A stretch of 64,000 nucleotides of DNA from Bradyrhizobium sp. AZCC 1693. GTDB lineage: Bacteria; Pseudomonadota; Alphaproteobacteria; Rhizobiales; Xanthobacteraceae. The notes beneath the pieces are model-generated. The model was not told the DNA's origin. It ran no database searches and worked only from the letters and a program-made list of their open reading frames with translations. Made by a program: the position numbers and the translations under genes. Shown here in pieces: positions 8,434 through 16,371 of the stretch (its first letter is position 1; every line of letters starts with the position of its first letter). The stretch spans positions 62,001 to 126,000 of the forward strand of contig NZ_JAZHSD010000001.1 in assembly GCF_036924745.1 (NCBI RefSeq). Direction: 5' to 3'.

Positions 8434-9135
8434 ATGATCGACCTGCACTATGCGCCGACGCCCAATGGCTGGAAAATCTCGATCATGCTGGAGGAACTCG
8501 GGCTTCCCTATCAGGTCATTCCGGTCAACATCCGCGCCGGCGAGCAGTTCAGGCCGGAATTCTTGGCGATCAGCCCGAACAACCGCATTCCGTCCATCGT
8601 GGACCGCGCGCCAGCCGACGGCGGCGAGCCGGTGTCGGTGTTCGAGACCGGCGCGATCCTGATCTACCTCGCCGACAAGACCGGGCGCTTCCTGCCGAAG
8701 GAAACACGGGAACGCTCCCGCGTCATGGAATGGCTGATGTGGCAGATGAGTGGGCTCGGGCCCATGCTCGGCCAGCACGGCCATTTCGCGCTCTATGCGG
8801 CGGAGAAAATCCCCTACGCGATCGAGCGCTACCGCGACGAGGCGGCGCGGCTCTACCGCGTGCTCGATACGCAATTGGGCAAGACCGGCGCCTATGTCGC
8901 CGGCGACTACTCGATCGCCGACATCGCCTGCTTTCCCTGGACCATGACCCACAAGGCGCAGGGTTTTACGCTCGACGATTATCCCAACGTCAAGCGCTGG
9001 TACGCGAAGGTGCGCGCGCGGCCGCAGGTGCAGGCCGGGCTTGCGATCGGCAAGTTCGTCAAGGAGCCGTTCGACGAGGAGGCGCGGCGGAATATGTTCG
9101 GCGCCCGCGCGAAGGAATTGGCGGGGAAGGATTAA
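8434..9135 (+). CDS. Glutathione S-transferase family protein (YfcG/nu-class-like)
   Basis: 233 aa. The start at ATG 8434 (MIDLHYAPTPNGWKISIMLEEL) matches the thioredoxin-like N-terminal domain of nu-class GSTs such as E. coli YfcG. Upstream in-frame codons only extend over the divergent gene. The N-terminal domain (about 1-85) includes the glutathione-site VFETGAILIYLADK segment. The C-terminal helical domain (about 95-205) contains GDYSIADIACFPW, the usual N-capping box. It probably acts in the cytosol as a disulfide-bond reductase or glutathione conjugation enzyme. A family B repeat separates it from the HCCA isomerase gene, which has a related fold and also often uses glutathione. Confidence 0.88.
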   Translation: MIDLHYAPTPNGWKISIMLEELGLPYQVIPVNIRAGEQFRPEFLAISPNNRIPSIVDRAPADGGEPVSVFETGAILIYLADKTGRFLPKETRERSRVMEWLMWQMSGLGPMLGQHGHFALYAAEKIPYAIERYRDEAARLYRVLDTQLGKTGAYVAGDYSIADIACFPWTMTHKAQGFTLDDYPNVKRWYAKVRARPQVQAGLAIGKFVKEPFDEEARRNMFGARAKELAGKD

Positions 9136-9148
9136 GCCGTCGCCACGC

Positions 9149-9258
9149 CGTCGTTGCCTGCGACAAACGCGAAGCGTTTGCGCAAGGGAGCGAAGCGACG
9201 AAGCAATCCATACTTCTCGTGCGGCAAGATGGATTGCTTCGCTACGCTCGCAATGACG
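9149..9258. repeat. Interspersed repeat, family B copy 1
   Basis: About 110 bp that begin CGTCGTTGCCTGCGACAAAC and end GCTCGCAATGACG. Near-identical copies are at 18036-18145 and 24912-25023. Internal inverted pairs (AAACGC / GCGTTT; AAGCAATCCAT / ATGGATTGCTT) predict a branched hairpin. Confidence 0.8.
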
Positions 9259-9298
9259 GTGGAACAACACGGATCACAAATAACAGAGGAAAAACCCC

Positions 9299-9907
9299 AT
9301 GATCGAATTCTTCTTCGACTGCTCAAGCCCCTGGACCTATCTCGCCTTCCACAACATCCAGCCGCTCGCCAAGGAACTCGGCGTCGAGATCAGTTGGCGG
9401 CCGATCCTGGTCGGCGGCATCTTCAATACCGTCAATCCCAGCGTCTATGCGCAGCGCGAGACGCCGGTGCCGCTGAAGGCGCGCTACATGAAGAAGGACC
9501 TCGCCGACTGGGCGCGCTCGGCAGGCCTTGCGATCAAGATGCCGCCGACGGTGTTTCCGGTGAACAGCGTCAAGGCGATGCGCGGCTGCATCTGGCTTGG
9601 TAGCGACATGGTGCCGTTCGCCACCGCGGTGTTCGAGGCCTATTGGGGCAACGACAAGGACATCTCGCAGGACTCGGTGTTGACGGAGGTCTGCAAGAAG
9701 GCCGGCGTCGATCACGTCAAATTTTCCGACGGCATCGGCCAGCAGGCGATCAAGGACCAGCTCAAGGCCAACACGGACGAGGTGATGGCGCGCGGCGGGT
9801 TTGGTTCGCCGACGATCTTCGTCGACAAGACCGACATGTATTTCGGCAACGACCGGATGCCGCTGATCCGCGAGGCGCTGGAGCGCGTGAAAGCGCGGGC
9901 TGCCTGA
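9299..9907 (+). CDS. 2-hydroxychromene-2-carboxylate isomerase family protein
   Basis: 202 aa, DsbA-like fold, kappa-GST / HCCA isomerase family. The N-terminus FFFDCSSPWTYLAFHNI carries the family [FD]-x2-S-P-x-[TA]-Y-L motif, with Ser10 the likely catalytic residue that activates glutathione. GGFGSPTIFVD near the C-terminus is the cis-proline region. In naphthalene degradation this enzyme isomerises 2-hydroxychromene-2-carboxylate, but many bacterial members have unknown substrates and no ring dioxygenase is nearby. Its stop codon overlaps the start of the next gene (TGATG), so translational coupling with the quinone oxidoreductase is expected. Confidence 0.88.
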   Translation: MIEFFFDCSSPWTYLAFHNIQPLAKELGVEISWRPILVGGIFNTVNPSVYAQRETPVPLKARYMKKDLADWARSAGLAIKMPPTVFPVNSVKAMRGCIWLGSDMVPFATAVFEAYWGNDKDISQDSVLTEVCKKAGVDHVKFSDGIGQQAIKDQLKANTDEVMARGGFGSPTIFVDKTDMYFGNDRMPLIREALERVKARAA

Positions 9908-10881
9908 TGCCGAAGGCCGTCGTCTGCCGCGAGCTCGGTCCGCCCGAGAGTCTGCGCCTGGAAACGTTTGACGCCGTGCCGCTGGCGCCGGGCATGGTGC
10001 GCGTCGCCGTCCGCGCCGCCGGGATTAATTTTCCCGATATCTTGATGGCGGCGGGCGATTACCAGCTCAAGCCGCCGCTGCCGTTCACGCCGGGCGTCGA
10101 AGCTGCCGGCGATGTCGTCGAGGTCAACGCGGCCGAGGGCGCCGTGGTTGGTGATCGCGTGATCGTCAAGATGCGGCACGGTGCCTATTCCGATGAAGCG
10201 GTCGCTACGCCCTCGCAACTCGTAAAACTGCCGTCGACGTTCGACTACGCCGAGGGCGCGACGTTCCTGGCCGGCCACGGCACGGCCTATCATGCGCTGA
10301 TCGATCGGGGCCGGCTTCAACCGGGGGAGGTGCTGTTAGTGCACGGCGCCGGCGGCGGCGTTGGCTTGGCGGCGGTCGAGATCGGCAAGTTGCTCGGCGC
10401 CACCGTGATCGCCACCGCATCGAGCGATGAGAAGCTTGCGATTGCGAAGGCGAGGGGCGCCGATCATCTCATCCGCTACGACCAGGAGCCGTTCCGCGAT
10501 GCCGTCAAGCGCATCACCGACGGGCAGGGCGCGGACGTGGTGTTCGATCCCGTCGGTGGCGAGGTGTTCGAGAACTCGATGCGCTGCATCAACTGGGGCG
10601 CACGGCTCCTGATCATCGGATTCACCGGCGGCATCGGGCTTGCGAAGACCAATCTTCTGATGATCAAGGGCGCGAGCGTGCTCGGCGTCCGCGCCGGCGA
10701 AGCCGTGCGAAGAAATCCTGCGCTCGGCGAAGTCAGGATCAAGGCGCTGACGGAATGGGCGGAAGCCGGAAAAATCCGCCCCAACGTCTCGCACCGGCTG
10801 CCGCTGGAAGACTATGCGAAGGCGATGCGGTTGTTGATTGACCGCAAGGCCATCGGCCGCGTGGCATTGATGATGGGGTAG
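9907..10881 (+). CDS. NADPH:quinone oxidoreductase family protein
   Basis: 324 aa, medium-chain dehydrogenase/reductase of the zeta-crystallin (QOR) type. The ATG at 9907 shares bases with the upstream TGA. The Rossmann motif HGAGGGVGLAAVEIGKLLGA is at residues 146-165, and AAGINFPDILMAAGDY at 37-52 is the QOR signature. The zinc ligands of true alcohol dehydrogenases are absent. It probably reduces quinones or alpha,beta-unsaturated carbonyls with NADPH in the cytosol. Co-expression with the HCCA isomerase and a GST suggests detoxification of electrophiles. The IS30 element lies just 29 bp after its stop and leaves the gene intact. Confidence 0.9.
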   Translation: MPKAVVCRELGPPESLRLETFDAVPLAPGMVRVAVRAAGINFPDILMAAGDYQLKPPLPFTPGVEAAGDVVEVNAAEGAVVGDRVIVKMRHGAYSDEAVATPSQLVKLPSTFDYAEGATFLAGHGTAYHALIDRGRLQPGEVLLVHGAGGGVGLAAVEIGKLLGATVIATASSDEKLAIAKARGADHLIRYDQEPFRDAVKRITDGQGADVVFDPVGGEVFENSMRCINWGARLLIIGFTGGIGLAKTNLLMIKGASVLGVRAGEAVRRNPALGEVRIKALTEWAEAGKIRPNVSHRLPLEDYAKAMRLLIDRKAIGRVALMMG

Positions 10882-10916
10882 TTTCTCGTCATGCCCCGCG
10901 AAGGCGGGGGATGGAG

Positions 10917-11921
10917 TCACGTTTGAAGTGCAACGATTGATTTGAGTGCGGAGAATGCCTCGGCGGGCGTCTTGAAGTCCAGGCATTTGCGTGGGGTATC
11001 GTTGAGGCGCTGAACGTGCCGCTTGAGGTCGGCTGCCGTGATGAGTTTGAGGTCAGTTTTGCGGGGCAGCAGGCGTCGTAAGCGCCCGATGGAGTTTTCC
11101 ACGCCGCCTTTTTGCCAGGGACTATGGGGATCGCAGAAGAAGGTCTGGACGCCGAGGGTTTGGTGAAGCCTGTGATGCTCGGCGAATTCGTTCCCGTTGT
11201 CGAAGCTGACGGTTTTGCGCATTGCTTGGGGAAGTTTGCCGAGTTGACGGCCGATGGTCCGAGCGGTGCGGACAGCTTTTCGATCGAGTGGTCGGTGAAC
11301 CATGTTGAAGCGGGTTTGCCGTTCGTGGAGAACAAGCAACCCTTGGCCACATCGGGCGAACAGCATGAAGTCGGCTTCCCAATGGCTCGGTGTCCCGCGG
11401 CCTTCGACCTCGGCGGGGCGTTCGGTGATCGAGCGCCGTTGTTTGATGAGGCTGGCGGGGCTGCGTCCTGGACGGTGCCCTCGTCTTCGTTTGCGGCGCG
11501 GCAGCAGGCGGTGCCAGCAATCCTTCTGAGCGGCACGATGATAGATGAAACGATAGATTGACTCATGGCTGATGATGACGCGACCATGTTCCAGCGCCAG
11601 CCGGCCAGCGATCTGCTCTGGGGAATGTCCCATCGCAAGGCGTTTGCCCACGCGGTTTCGCAGGTCCGGCTGGCGCGCCAGCTTGAAGCGGCCATCCCAC
11701 CGTCGCCGACGCTCGGCCAATTGCTGAGCCCGGACAGGCTCGTAGCCCCCGGCCCAGACCTTGGTAGGCCGGGAATTGCGCCGCAGCTCCCGGCTGATCG
11801 TCGATGGCGCCCGGTCGAGCGCAGACGCAATTTCGTTTTGAGATTTACCGCCTGCATGCAGGCGGTAAATCTCAACGCGCTCTTCAAGGCTGAGCTGGCC
11901 ATAACATTGTCCCATCGCCAC
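10917..11921 (-). CDS. IS30 family transposase
   Basis: 334 aa. The N-terminal helix-turn-helix (about residues 10-50, LSLEERVEIYR ... STISRELRRN) is typical of IS30. The DDE core includes HWEADFM (first Asp), VSFDNGNEFAEH (second Asp) and QKGGVENSIGRLRR (Glu in the N-x-x-G-R-x-R context). Length and motifs are complete with no frameshift. The stop codon falls within the left terminal inverted repeat. An alternative start is the third codon (MGQCYGQL). Confidence 0.93.
   Translation of the reverse strand: MAMGQCYGQLSLEERVEIYRLHAGGKSQNEIASALDRAPSTISRELRRNSRPTKVWAGGYEPVRAQQLAERRRRWDGRFKLARQPDLRNRVGKRLAMGHSPEQIAGRLALEHGRVIISHESIYRFIYHRAAQKDCWHRLLPRRKRRRGHRPGRSPASLIKQRRSITERPAEVEGRGTPSHWEADFMLFARCGQGLLVLHERQTRFNMVHRPLDRKAVRTARTIGRQLGKLPQAMRKTVSFDNGNEFAEHHRLHQTLGVQTFFCDPHSPWQKGGVENSIGRLRRLLPRKTDLKLITAADLKRHVQRLNDTPRKCLDFKTPAEAFSALKSIVALQT
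11838..11875. repeat. 38-bp perfect palindrome inside the transposase gene
   Basis: Two 19-base arms with no spacer. The left arm is TTGAGATTTACCGCCTGCA and the right arm is its exact complement. It lies in codons for about residues 16-28 of the transposase, in the helix-turn-helix region. It could form a strong mRNA hairpin near the translation start or a cruciform in DNA. Confidence 0.85.
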
Positions 11922-12018
11922 AACACCCTAGCAGGTGTTGCACTTGTGTCGTGAGCCCAAGGGGCATCCAGTACGCCGCGGCCCTTCCGTTCGAGCGCGG
12001 ACGCTCTGGAATACTGGA

Positions 12019-12717
12019 TCACCCGCCGCGGGTGATGACGGTGGAGGGTATGAACTTCCCATCCCGCAAAAACGCAATCGTCTGCTCGAGTGCTACGGCA
12101 TTTCGCACTAGCCACGGATGCGAAGTGCGGATCACGATGTGGTCCGCCATGCCGTCGATCCTGGTGTTCACAACAGACACGCGTCCGTCATGTGGCTTCG
12201 GCAAAAATGCCGAGGTGATCGGATAGATCGAGCGATTACCGGCGATGATGCCGACGGGATAATCGATCGGCGGAAACAGCGCATTGATCGCTTCATTCCG
12301 CTGCGTGCCAAGCTGTTGTCCCGCTGGTCCGAAAAAAGCGCGGTAGGGCCTGAAATGCCTGAGACGGTCGACGATTTCGCTGCCGCTGTTCGGCGTGCCG
12401 AGCATGACGACGCGGCCGAGGCGCTTTGGCCGGTATCTGGCAATGTAGACCCGCGCCAATAATCCGCCCATGGAATGACCGACAAAATGGACGGAGCCAT
12501 CGATGCCATCGGCAAAACGCTGGATGGCGGGATGGATGTCCTCTGCCAGCGCTTCCAGCGCCTTGCGGCGGCTCGCATAATCCTGGTTGAGGGTAGCGAA
12601 GCCGCTACCTTCGAGCACCGTCTGCATCTTTCGGAACGATCGCGCCGTCCTGCTGATGCCGTGCAGCAGGACGACGCCGTCTTGCGTCGCGTCGGCAGAA
12701 GCGGGCCGGCCGCTCAC
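12019..12717 (-). CDS. Alpha/beta hydrolase (lipase/esterase type)
   Basis: 232 aa. The start is GTG 12717, overlapping the stop of the upstream crotonase gene (GTGA), which indicates translational coupling; longer frames simply read through the crotonase gene. Features are VVLLHGI (oxyanion region, about residue 18), the nucleophile elbow GHSMGG, and a late His in DHIVIRTSHPW. The fold resembles the PGAP1/lipase group acting on esters. There is no signal peptide. Its partner gene suggests a thioester or lipid substrate, but this is inference. The IS30-split palindrome lies just downstream. Confidence 0.85.
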   Translation of the reverse strand: MSGRPASADATQDGVVLLHGISRTARSFRKMQTVLEGSGFATLNQDYASRRKALEALAEDIHPAIQRFADGIDGSVHFVGHSMGGLLARVYIARYRPKRLGRVVMLGTPNSGSEIVDRLRHFRPYRAFFGPAGQQLGTQRNEAINALFPPIDYPVGIIAGNRSIYPITSAFLPKPHDGRVSVVNTRIDGMADHIVIRTSHPWLVRNAVALEQTIAFLRDGKFIPSTVITRGG

Positions 12718-13604
12718 TTGTACTCGCGCTCTTGCCACCACGGGAAATAGTCGGGCATGTCGCTGGAGACCTTGTTCTTGAATTCGGCCGGGCGCTTTTC
12801 CAAAAACGACACCACGGCTTCCTTGACGTCGTCGCTTCGCCCGCGGGCATAGATGCCGCGGCTGTCGACCTTGTGGGCTTCCATCGGATCGTCGGCGCCC
12901 ATCATGCGCCACATCATCTGCCGGATCAGCGCCACCGACACCGGCGCGGTCTTGGTGGCGAACTCCCTGGCGAGCGCGCGTGCGGTCGGCAGCAAATCGT
13001 CCGGCGGCACCACCTTGCTGACGAGGCGGCCGGCCAGCGCCTCTTGCGCCGGGAAGACGCGGCCTGAATAACACCATTCCAGCGCCTGCGAGATGCCGAC
13101 GATGCGCGGCAGGAACCAGCTCGAGGCGGCCTCGGGCACGATGCCGCGCTGGGAGAACACGAAGCCGAAGCGTGCGGCTTCCGATGCGATGCGGATGTCC
13201 ATCGCAAGCTGCATGGTGACGCCGATGCCGACGGCGGGACCGTTCACCGCCGCGATCACGGGTTTCAGGCACTTGAAGATCCGCAGCGTCACCTGGCCGC
13301 CGCCGTCGCGCACCATGGGATCGCTGTAGTCGACCGCGCCGCTGGCGAGCCGTTTCACCGGACCACGTCGCGCGTCGCGGTCAAACGTGTTGGCGCCGGA
13401 AGAGAGGTCGGCGCCGGCGCAGAAGCCGCGGCCTGCGCCGGTCACGATGATGGCGCGGACATTGTCGTCCTTATCGGCCGCGTCGAACGCGCCGATCAGT
13501 TCCTGCTGCATCGTGCCGTTGAAGGCGTTGAGCTTGTCGGGCCGGTTCAGCGTGATGGTGAGAATATGTTCGTCGACCTCGTACTTGATGGTCTCATACG
13601 CCAT
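12714..13604 (-). CDS. Enoyl-CoA hydratase/isomerase family protein (crotonase)
   Basis: 296 aa. It has the crotonase oxyanion-hole segments GAGRGFCAGADLSSG (about 57-70) and AAVNGPAVGIG, and the catalytic-Glu region RGIVPEAASSW. The C-terminal extension ending DYFPWWQEREYK is longer than in short-chain enoyl-CoA hydratases and is common in proteins annotated as enoyl-CoA hydratase in Bradyrhizobium. The likely role is hydration of an enoyl-CoA in fatty or aromatic acid degradation. It is the first gene of a two-gene unit with the overlapping hydrolase. Confidence 0.9.
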   Translation of the reverse strand: MAYETIKYEVDEHILTITLNRPDKLNAFNGTMQQELIGAFDAADKDDNVRAIIVTGAGRGFCAGADLSSGANTFDRDARRGPVKRLASGAVDYSDPMVRDGGGQVTLRIFKCLKPVIAAVNGPAVGIGVTMQLAMDIRIASEAARFGFVFSQRGIVPEAASSWFLPRIVGISQALEWCYSGRVFPAQEALAGRLVSKVVPPDDLLPTARALAREFATKTAPVSVALIRQMMWRMMGADDPMEAHKVDSRGIYARGRSDDVKEAVVSFLEKRPAEFKNKVSSDMPDYFPWWQEREYK

Positions 13605-13649
13605 GGGTCTAATTTCCTTCCTGCATGTCTTGTTTGTGATTTTTTAGCC

Positions 13650-13769
13650 CGTCATTCCGGGATGCGCCATAAGGCGCAGACCCGGAATCTCGATCGGTTT
13701 GTCGCAGGAGATTCTCAGGTGCGCAATTGCGCACCATAGTTCGTCGCTGCGCGACGCCCCGGAATGACG
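13650..13769. repeat. GC-rich palindromic intergenic repeat, family A copy 3
   Basis: Outer arms CGTCATTCCGGG and CCCCGGAATGACG, with the inner dyad GGTGCGCAATTGCGCACC. It lies between the amidase and crotonase genes, both on the minus strand, and is a possible transcript end for the amidase operon. Confidence 0.7.
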
Positions 13770-13776
13770 GCGAGAA

Positions 13777-15201
13777 TTATTTCCCCGGCGGCGACGGCCA
13801 CGGGCGCTGCGGGCCGCGCAGGCCTTCGAACGCCTTGGCCATGCCGAGCACGCCGAGATCGTCGAAGCGGCGGCCGATGATCTGCACGCCGATCGGAAAA
13901 CCTTTGCTGTCGTAACCGCCGTTGAGCGAGATCGCAGGATTTTCGGACATATTCCACGGAACGGTAAAGCCGATGTGTTCGAACGGCTTGTCGGGGTCGT
14001 TGATCGGCGCGGCGAATTCGGCCGGGAAGTTCACCACTGGCGACACCGGCGAAATCACGTAGTCAAGGTCGCAGAACAGCTTTGCCGCCGCAGCGCGGAT
14101 CGCCATCGTCGCGTTGAAGCCTCTCACGACGTCGACGCCGGAAAGTTTTGCGCCGGCTTCCGCCCATTTGTGGATGTAGGGCAGCACCTTGCCGCGTTCC
14201 TCGGGCGAAAGTTTTGAGAGATCGTCCCACATCCGCGCCCGAAAGAAATTGTCGATCCCATCGAGCATCTCGCGCGTCAGGATGCCGTCGACCTCGGTGA
14301 CGACAGCGCCGGCGGACTCGAACGCCTCGGCGGCTTTGACGGCAACGCTTCGCACGTCGCTTTCGAGCACCTGGCCTGCACCGGCATCGAGCATCAGGCC
14401 GACGCGCAGCTTGCGCGGCGACTTGTCGAGTGTCTTCCAGTGAATGCTGCTGTCGGCCGGCAGGCTCATGCCGTCGCGGCGGTCCGGCTTCGACAATACG
14501 CACATCATCAGCGCCGCATCGTCGACGGTGCGGGTCATCGGCCCGGCGACGCGGCCGACATAGGGCGGATCGTACGGAACGCGCCCGAAACTCGGCTTCA
14601 GCGCGACCAGGCCGCACCACGATGCCGGTAGCCGGACCGAGCCGCCGATGTCGGTGCCCAGATGCAGCGGGCCGTAACCGGCCGCGCCGGCCGCGCCCGC
14701 GCCCGCGGAGGAGCCGCCGGGATTCTTGGTCAGGTCCCAGGGATTGCGGGTGAGGGGATGGAAACTGGAAAGGCCCGACGACAGCATGCCGTAGTCCGGC
14801 ATCGTGGTCTTGGCGAAGATGATCGCGCCGGACTCACGCAACCGCGCGGCCGGCGGCGCATCCTTCTCCGCCGGTATGAGCTTGACGCTGGCCGCGCCGA
14901 GGGGGATCGGCTGACCCTTGGTGGCGATATTGTCCTTGATGGTGACCGGAATGCCGTCGAGCGTGCCGTTCGGCTCACCCCGCTGCCAGCGGTCGGTTGA
15001 GGCCGTTGCGGCAGCGCGCGCGCTGTCCGGATCAAACAGATAGAGCGCCTTGATGTGCGGCTCCCACGCCGCGACATGCGCAATCACTTCCTCCAGCACT
15101 TCCGAGGGCGAGAACTGCTTGGCGCGATAGCCGGCGATCAGGTCAACGGCGGAAAGGTCGTGCAGCGAGGTGATCTCTTCTTCGGCGGCTGGTTTATGCA
15201 T
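13777..15201 (-). CDS. Amidase (amidase signature family)
   Basis: 474 aa. The Ser-cisSer-Lys triad is complete: Lys89 in PVTIKDN, Ser164 in PGGSSAG, and nucleophile Ser188 in DIGGSVR, with the same 24-residue Ser-Ser spacing as in fatty acid amide hydrolase. It hydrolyses amides to acid and ammonia; the substrate is unknown. It is the third gene of the M81 - M20D - amidase operon and overlaps the M20D stop by 8 bp, so coupling is likely. The chain of three hydrolases next to a peptide importer points to stepwise breakdown of an imported amide or peptide. No signal peptide is visible. Confidence 0.92.
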   Translation of the reverse strand: MHKPAAEEEITSLHDLSAVDLIAGYRAKQFSPSEVLEEVIAHVAAWEPHIKALYLFDPDSARAAATASTDRWQRGEPNGTLDGIPVTIKDNIATKGQPIPLGAASVKLIPAEKDAPPAARLRESGAIIFAKTTMPDYGMLSSGLSSFHPLTRNPWDLTKNPGGSSAGAGAAGAAGYGPLHLGTDIGGSVRLPASWCGLVALKPSFGRVPYDPPYVGRVAGPMTRTVDDAALMMCVLSKPDRRDGMSLPADSSIHWKTLDKSPRKLRVGLMLDAGAGQVLESDVRSVAVKAAEAFESAGAVVTEVDGILTREMLDGIDNFFRARMWDDLSKLSPEERGKVLPYIHKWAEAGAKLSGVDVVRGFNATMAIRAAAAKLFCDLDYVISPVSPVVNFPAEFAAPINDPDKPFEHIGFTVPWNMSENPAISLNGGYDSKGFPIGVQIIGRRFDDLGVLGMAKAFEGLRGPQRPWPSPPGK

Positions 15202-16366
15202 GCGAACCTACCGGCAAACGGGTTTCGATGATGCGGGCGAACATGCTGGCGCCGATCGGCAGGATCTTGTCGTCGAGGACATAGCCGGGATTATGCACCG
15301 GCACCGAGCCGTCATGGCCGATCCAGAAATAGGCGCCCGGCACCACTTGCATCATGTCGGCGAAATCCTCGCTGCCCATCTTCGGCGTCGAGCGCGTGAA
15401 CACGTTGGCGGGATCGACCACGGTCTTCGCCACGGCCTCGACCACCCGGGACTGCTCTTCCTCGTTAACCAGCACGCTGAAACCATCGCGGATATCGACG
15501 GATATTTCGCACTGGAAGGTCGCGGCAATGCCGGCGCTGATCGCACGCATGCGTTCACGGATCAGCGCGCGCACGCCGTCGTCGAACGCGCGCACCGTGC
15601 CGCAGAGCTTGGCGTCGCCGGGGATCACATTATAGGCGGAACCCGAATGGATCTGGGTGATCGACAGCACCGCCGCCTTCAACGGATCGACGTTGCGGCT
15701 GACGATGGTCTGCAGGGCCTGCGCCAGCGTCGTCGCGATCACCACCGCATCCTTGGAGCGTTCCGGCATCGCGCCATGCGCGCCGTAGCCTTGGATGGTG
15801 ATGTCGAAGAAGTCGGCGCCGGCCATCGCCGGTCCCGGCAGGATCGCGATCTCGCCGTGGTTCAGGTCCGGCGCGTTGTGCAGGCCATAGACCTCGTCGC
15901 AGGGAAATTTCTGGAACAGGCCGTCCTTGATCATGGCGCGCGCGCCGCCGAGGCCTTCCTCGGCGGGCTGAAAGATGAAATGCACGGTGCCGTCGAAATT
16001 TTTGGTCTCGGCCAGATAGCGCGCGGTGCCGAGCAGCATGGTGGTGTGGCCGTCATGGCCGCAGCCGTGGAAGCGGCCGGGAATCGTCGAACGCCATTTC
16101 AGGTTGGTGTTCTCTTCCATCGGCAGGGCGTCCATGTCGGCGCGCAAGCCGATGCGCTTGCCGCCCTTGCCCTTGCCCTTGAGCACGCCGATCACGCCGG
16201 TGCCGCCGAGGCCGCGATGCACCTCGATGCCCCATCCCTTCAGCTTCTCCGCGACGATGCCGGACGTGCGCACTTCCTCGAAGCCGACCTCGGGATGGGC
16301 GTGCAGATCGCGTCTGATGGCGGTGAGCTCTTCGGCATAGCCGTCGATGCGGTCGATGGTGGGCAT
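15194..16366 (-). CDS. M20D family amidohydrolase (hippurate hydrolase / N-acyl amino acid hydrolase type)
   Basis: 390 aa. The N-terminus (IRRDLHAHPEVGFEE, 18-31) and FHGCGHDGHTTML (99-111) are diagnostic of the M20D group. Metal ligands are Cys102, His104 and Glu136/137 (QPAEEG), with further histidines in GLHNAPD and near the C-terminus. It releases amino acids from N-acyl or aryl conjugates in the cytosol. It is the middle gene of the operon: the M81 gene ends 5 bp upstream and the amidase gene overlaps its end. Confidence 0.92.
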   Translation of the reverse strand: MPTIDRIDGYAEELTAIRRDLHAHPEVGFEEVRTSGIVAEKLKGWGIEVHRGLGGTGVIGVLKGKGKGGKRIGLRADMDALPMEENTNLKWRSTIPGRFHGCGHDGHTTMLLGTARYLAETKNFDGTVHFIFQPAEEGLGGARAMIKDGLFQKFPCDEVYGLHNAPDLNHGEIAILPGPAMAGADFFDITIQGYGAHGAMPERSKDAVVIATTLAQALQTIVSRNVDPLKAAVLSITQIHSGSAYNVIPGDAKLCGTVRAFDDGVRALIRERMRAISAGIAATFQCEISVDIRDGFSVLVNEEEQSRVVEAVAKTVVDPANVFTRSTPKMGSEDFADMMQVVPGAYFWIGHDGSVPVHNPGYVLDDKILPIGASMFARIIETRLPVGSHA

Positions 16367-16371
16367 GTCTG

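Larger units (their letters stand above)
10911..11960 (-). mobile_element. IS30-family insertion sequence, about 1.05 kb
   Basis: The limits come from the interrupted host palindrome. The terminal inverted repeats are imperfect, with about 17 of 24 positions matching between 10911-10934 and the complement of 11937-11960. Both contain TCACG and, four bases further in, AAGTGCAAC. The element carries one intact transposase on the minus strand and therefore may be active. IS30-family elements usually make 2-4 bp target duplications, consistent with the flanking G run. Confidence 0.8.
10889..12040. repeat. Palindromic repeat (family C) split by an IS30-family element
   Basis: The left half at 10889-10909 (CGTCATGCCCCGCGAAGGCG...) and the right half at 11961-12040 (GGGGCATCCAGTACGCC ... 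GGTGATGACG) join into one palindromic element if the insertion is removed. GGGG occurs at both junctions (10906-10909 and 11961-11964), which fits a short target duplication. Confidence 0.7.
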
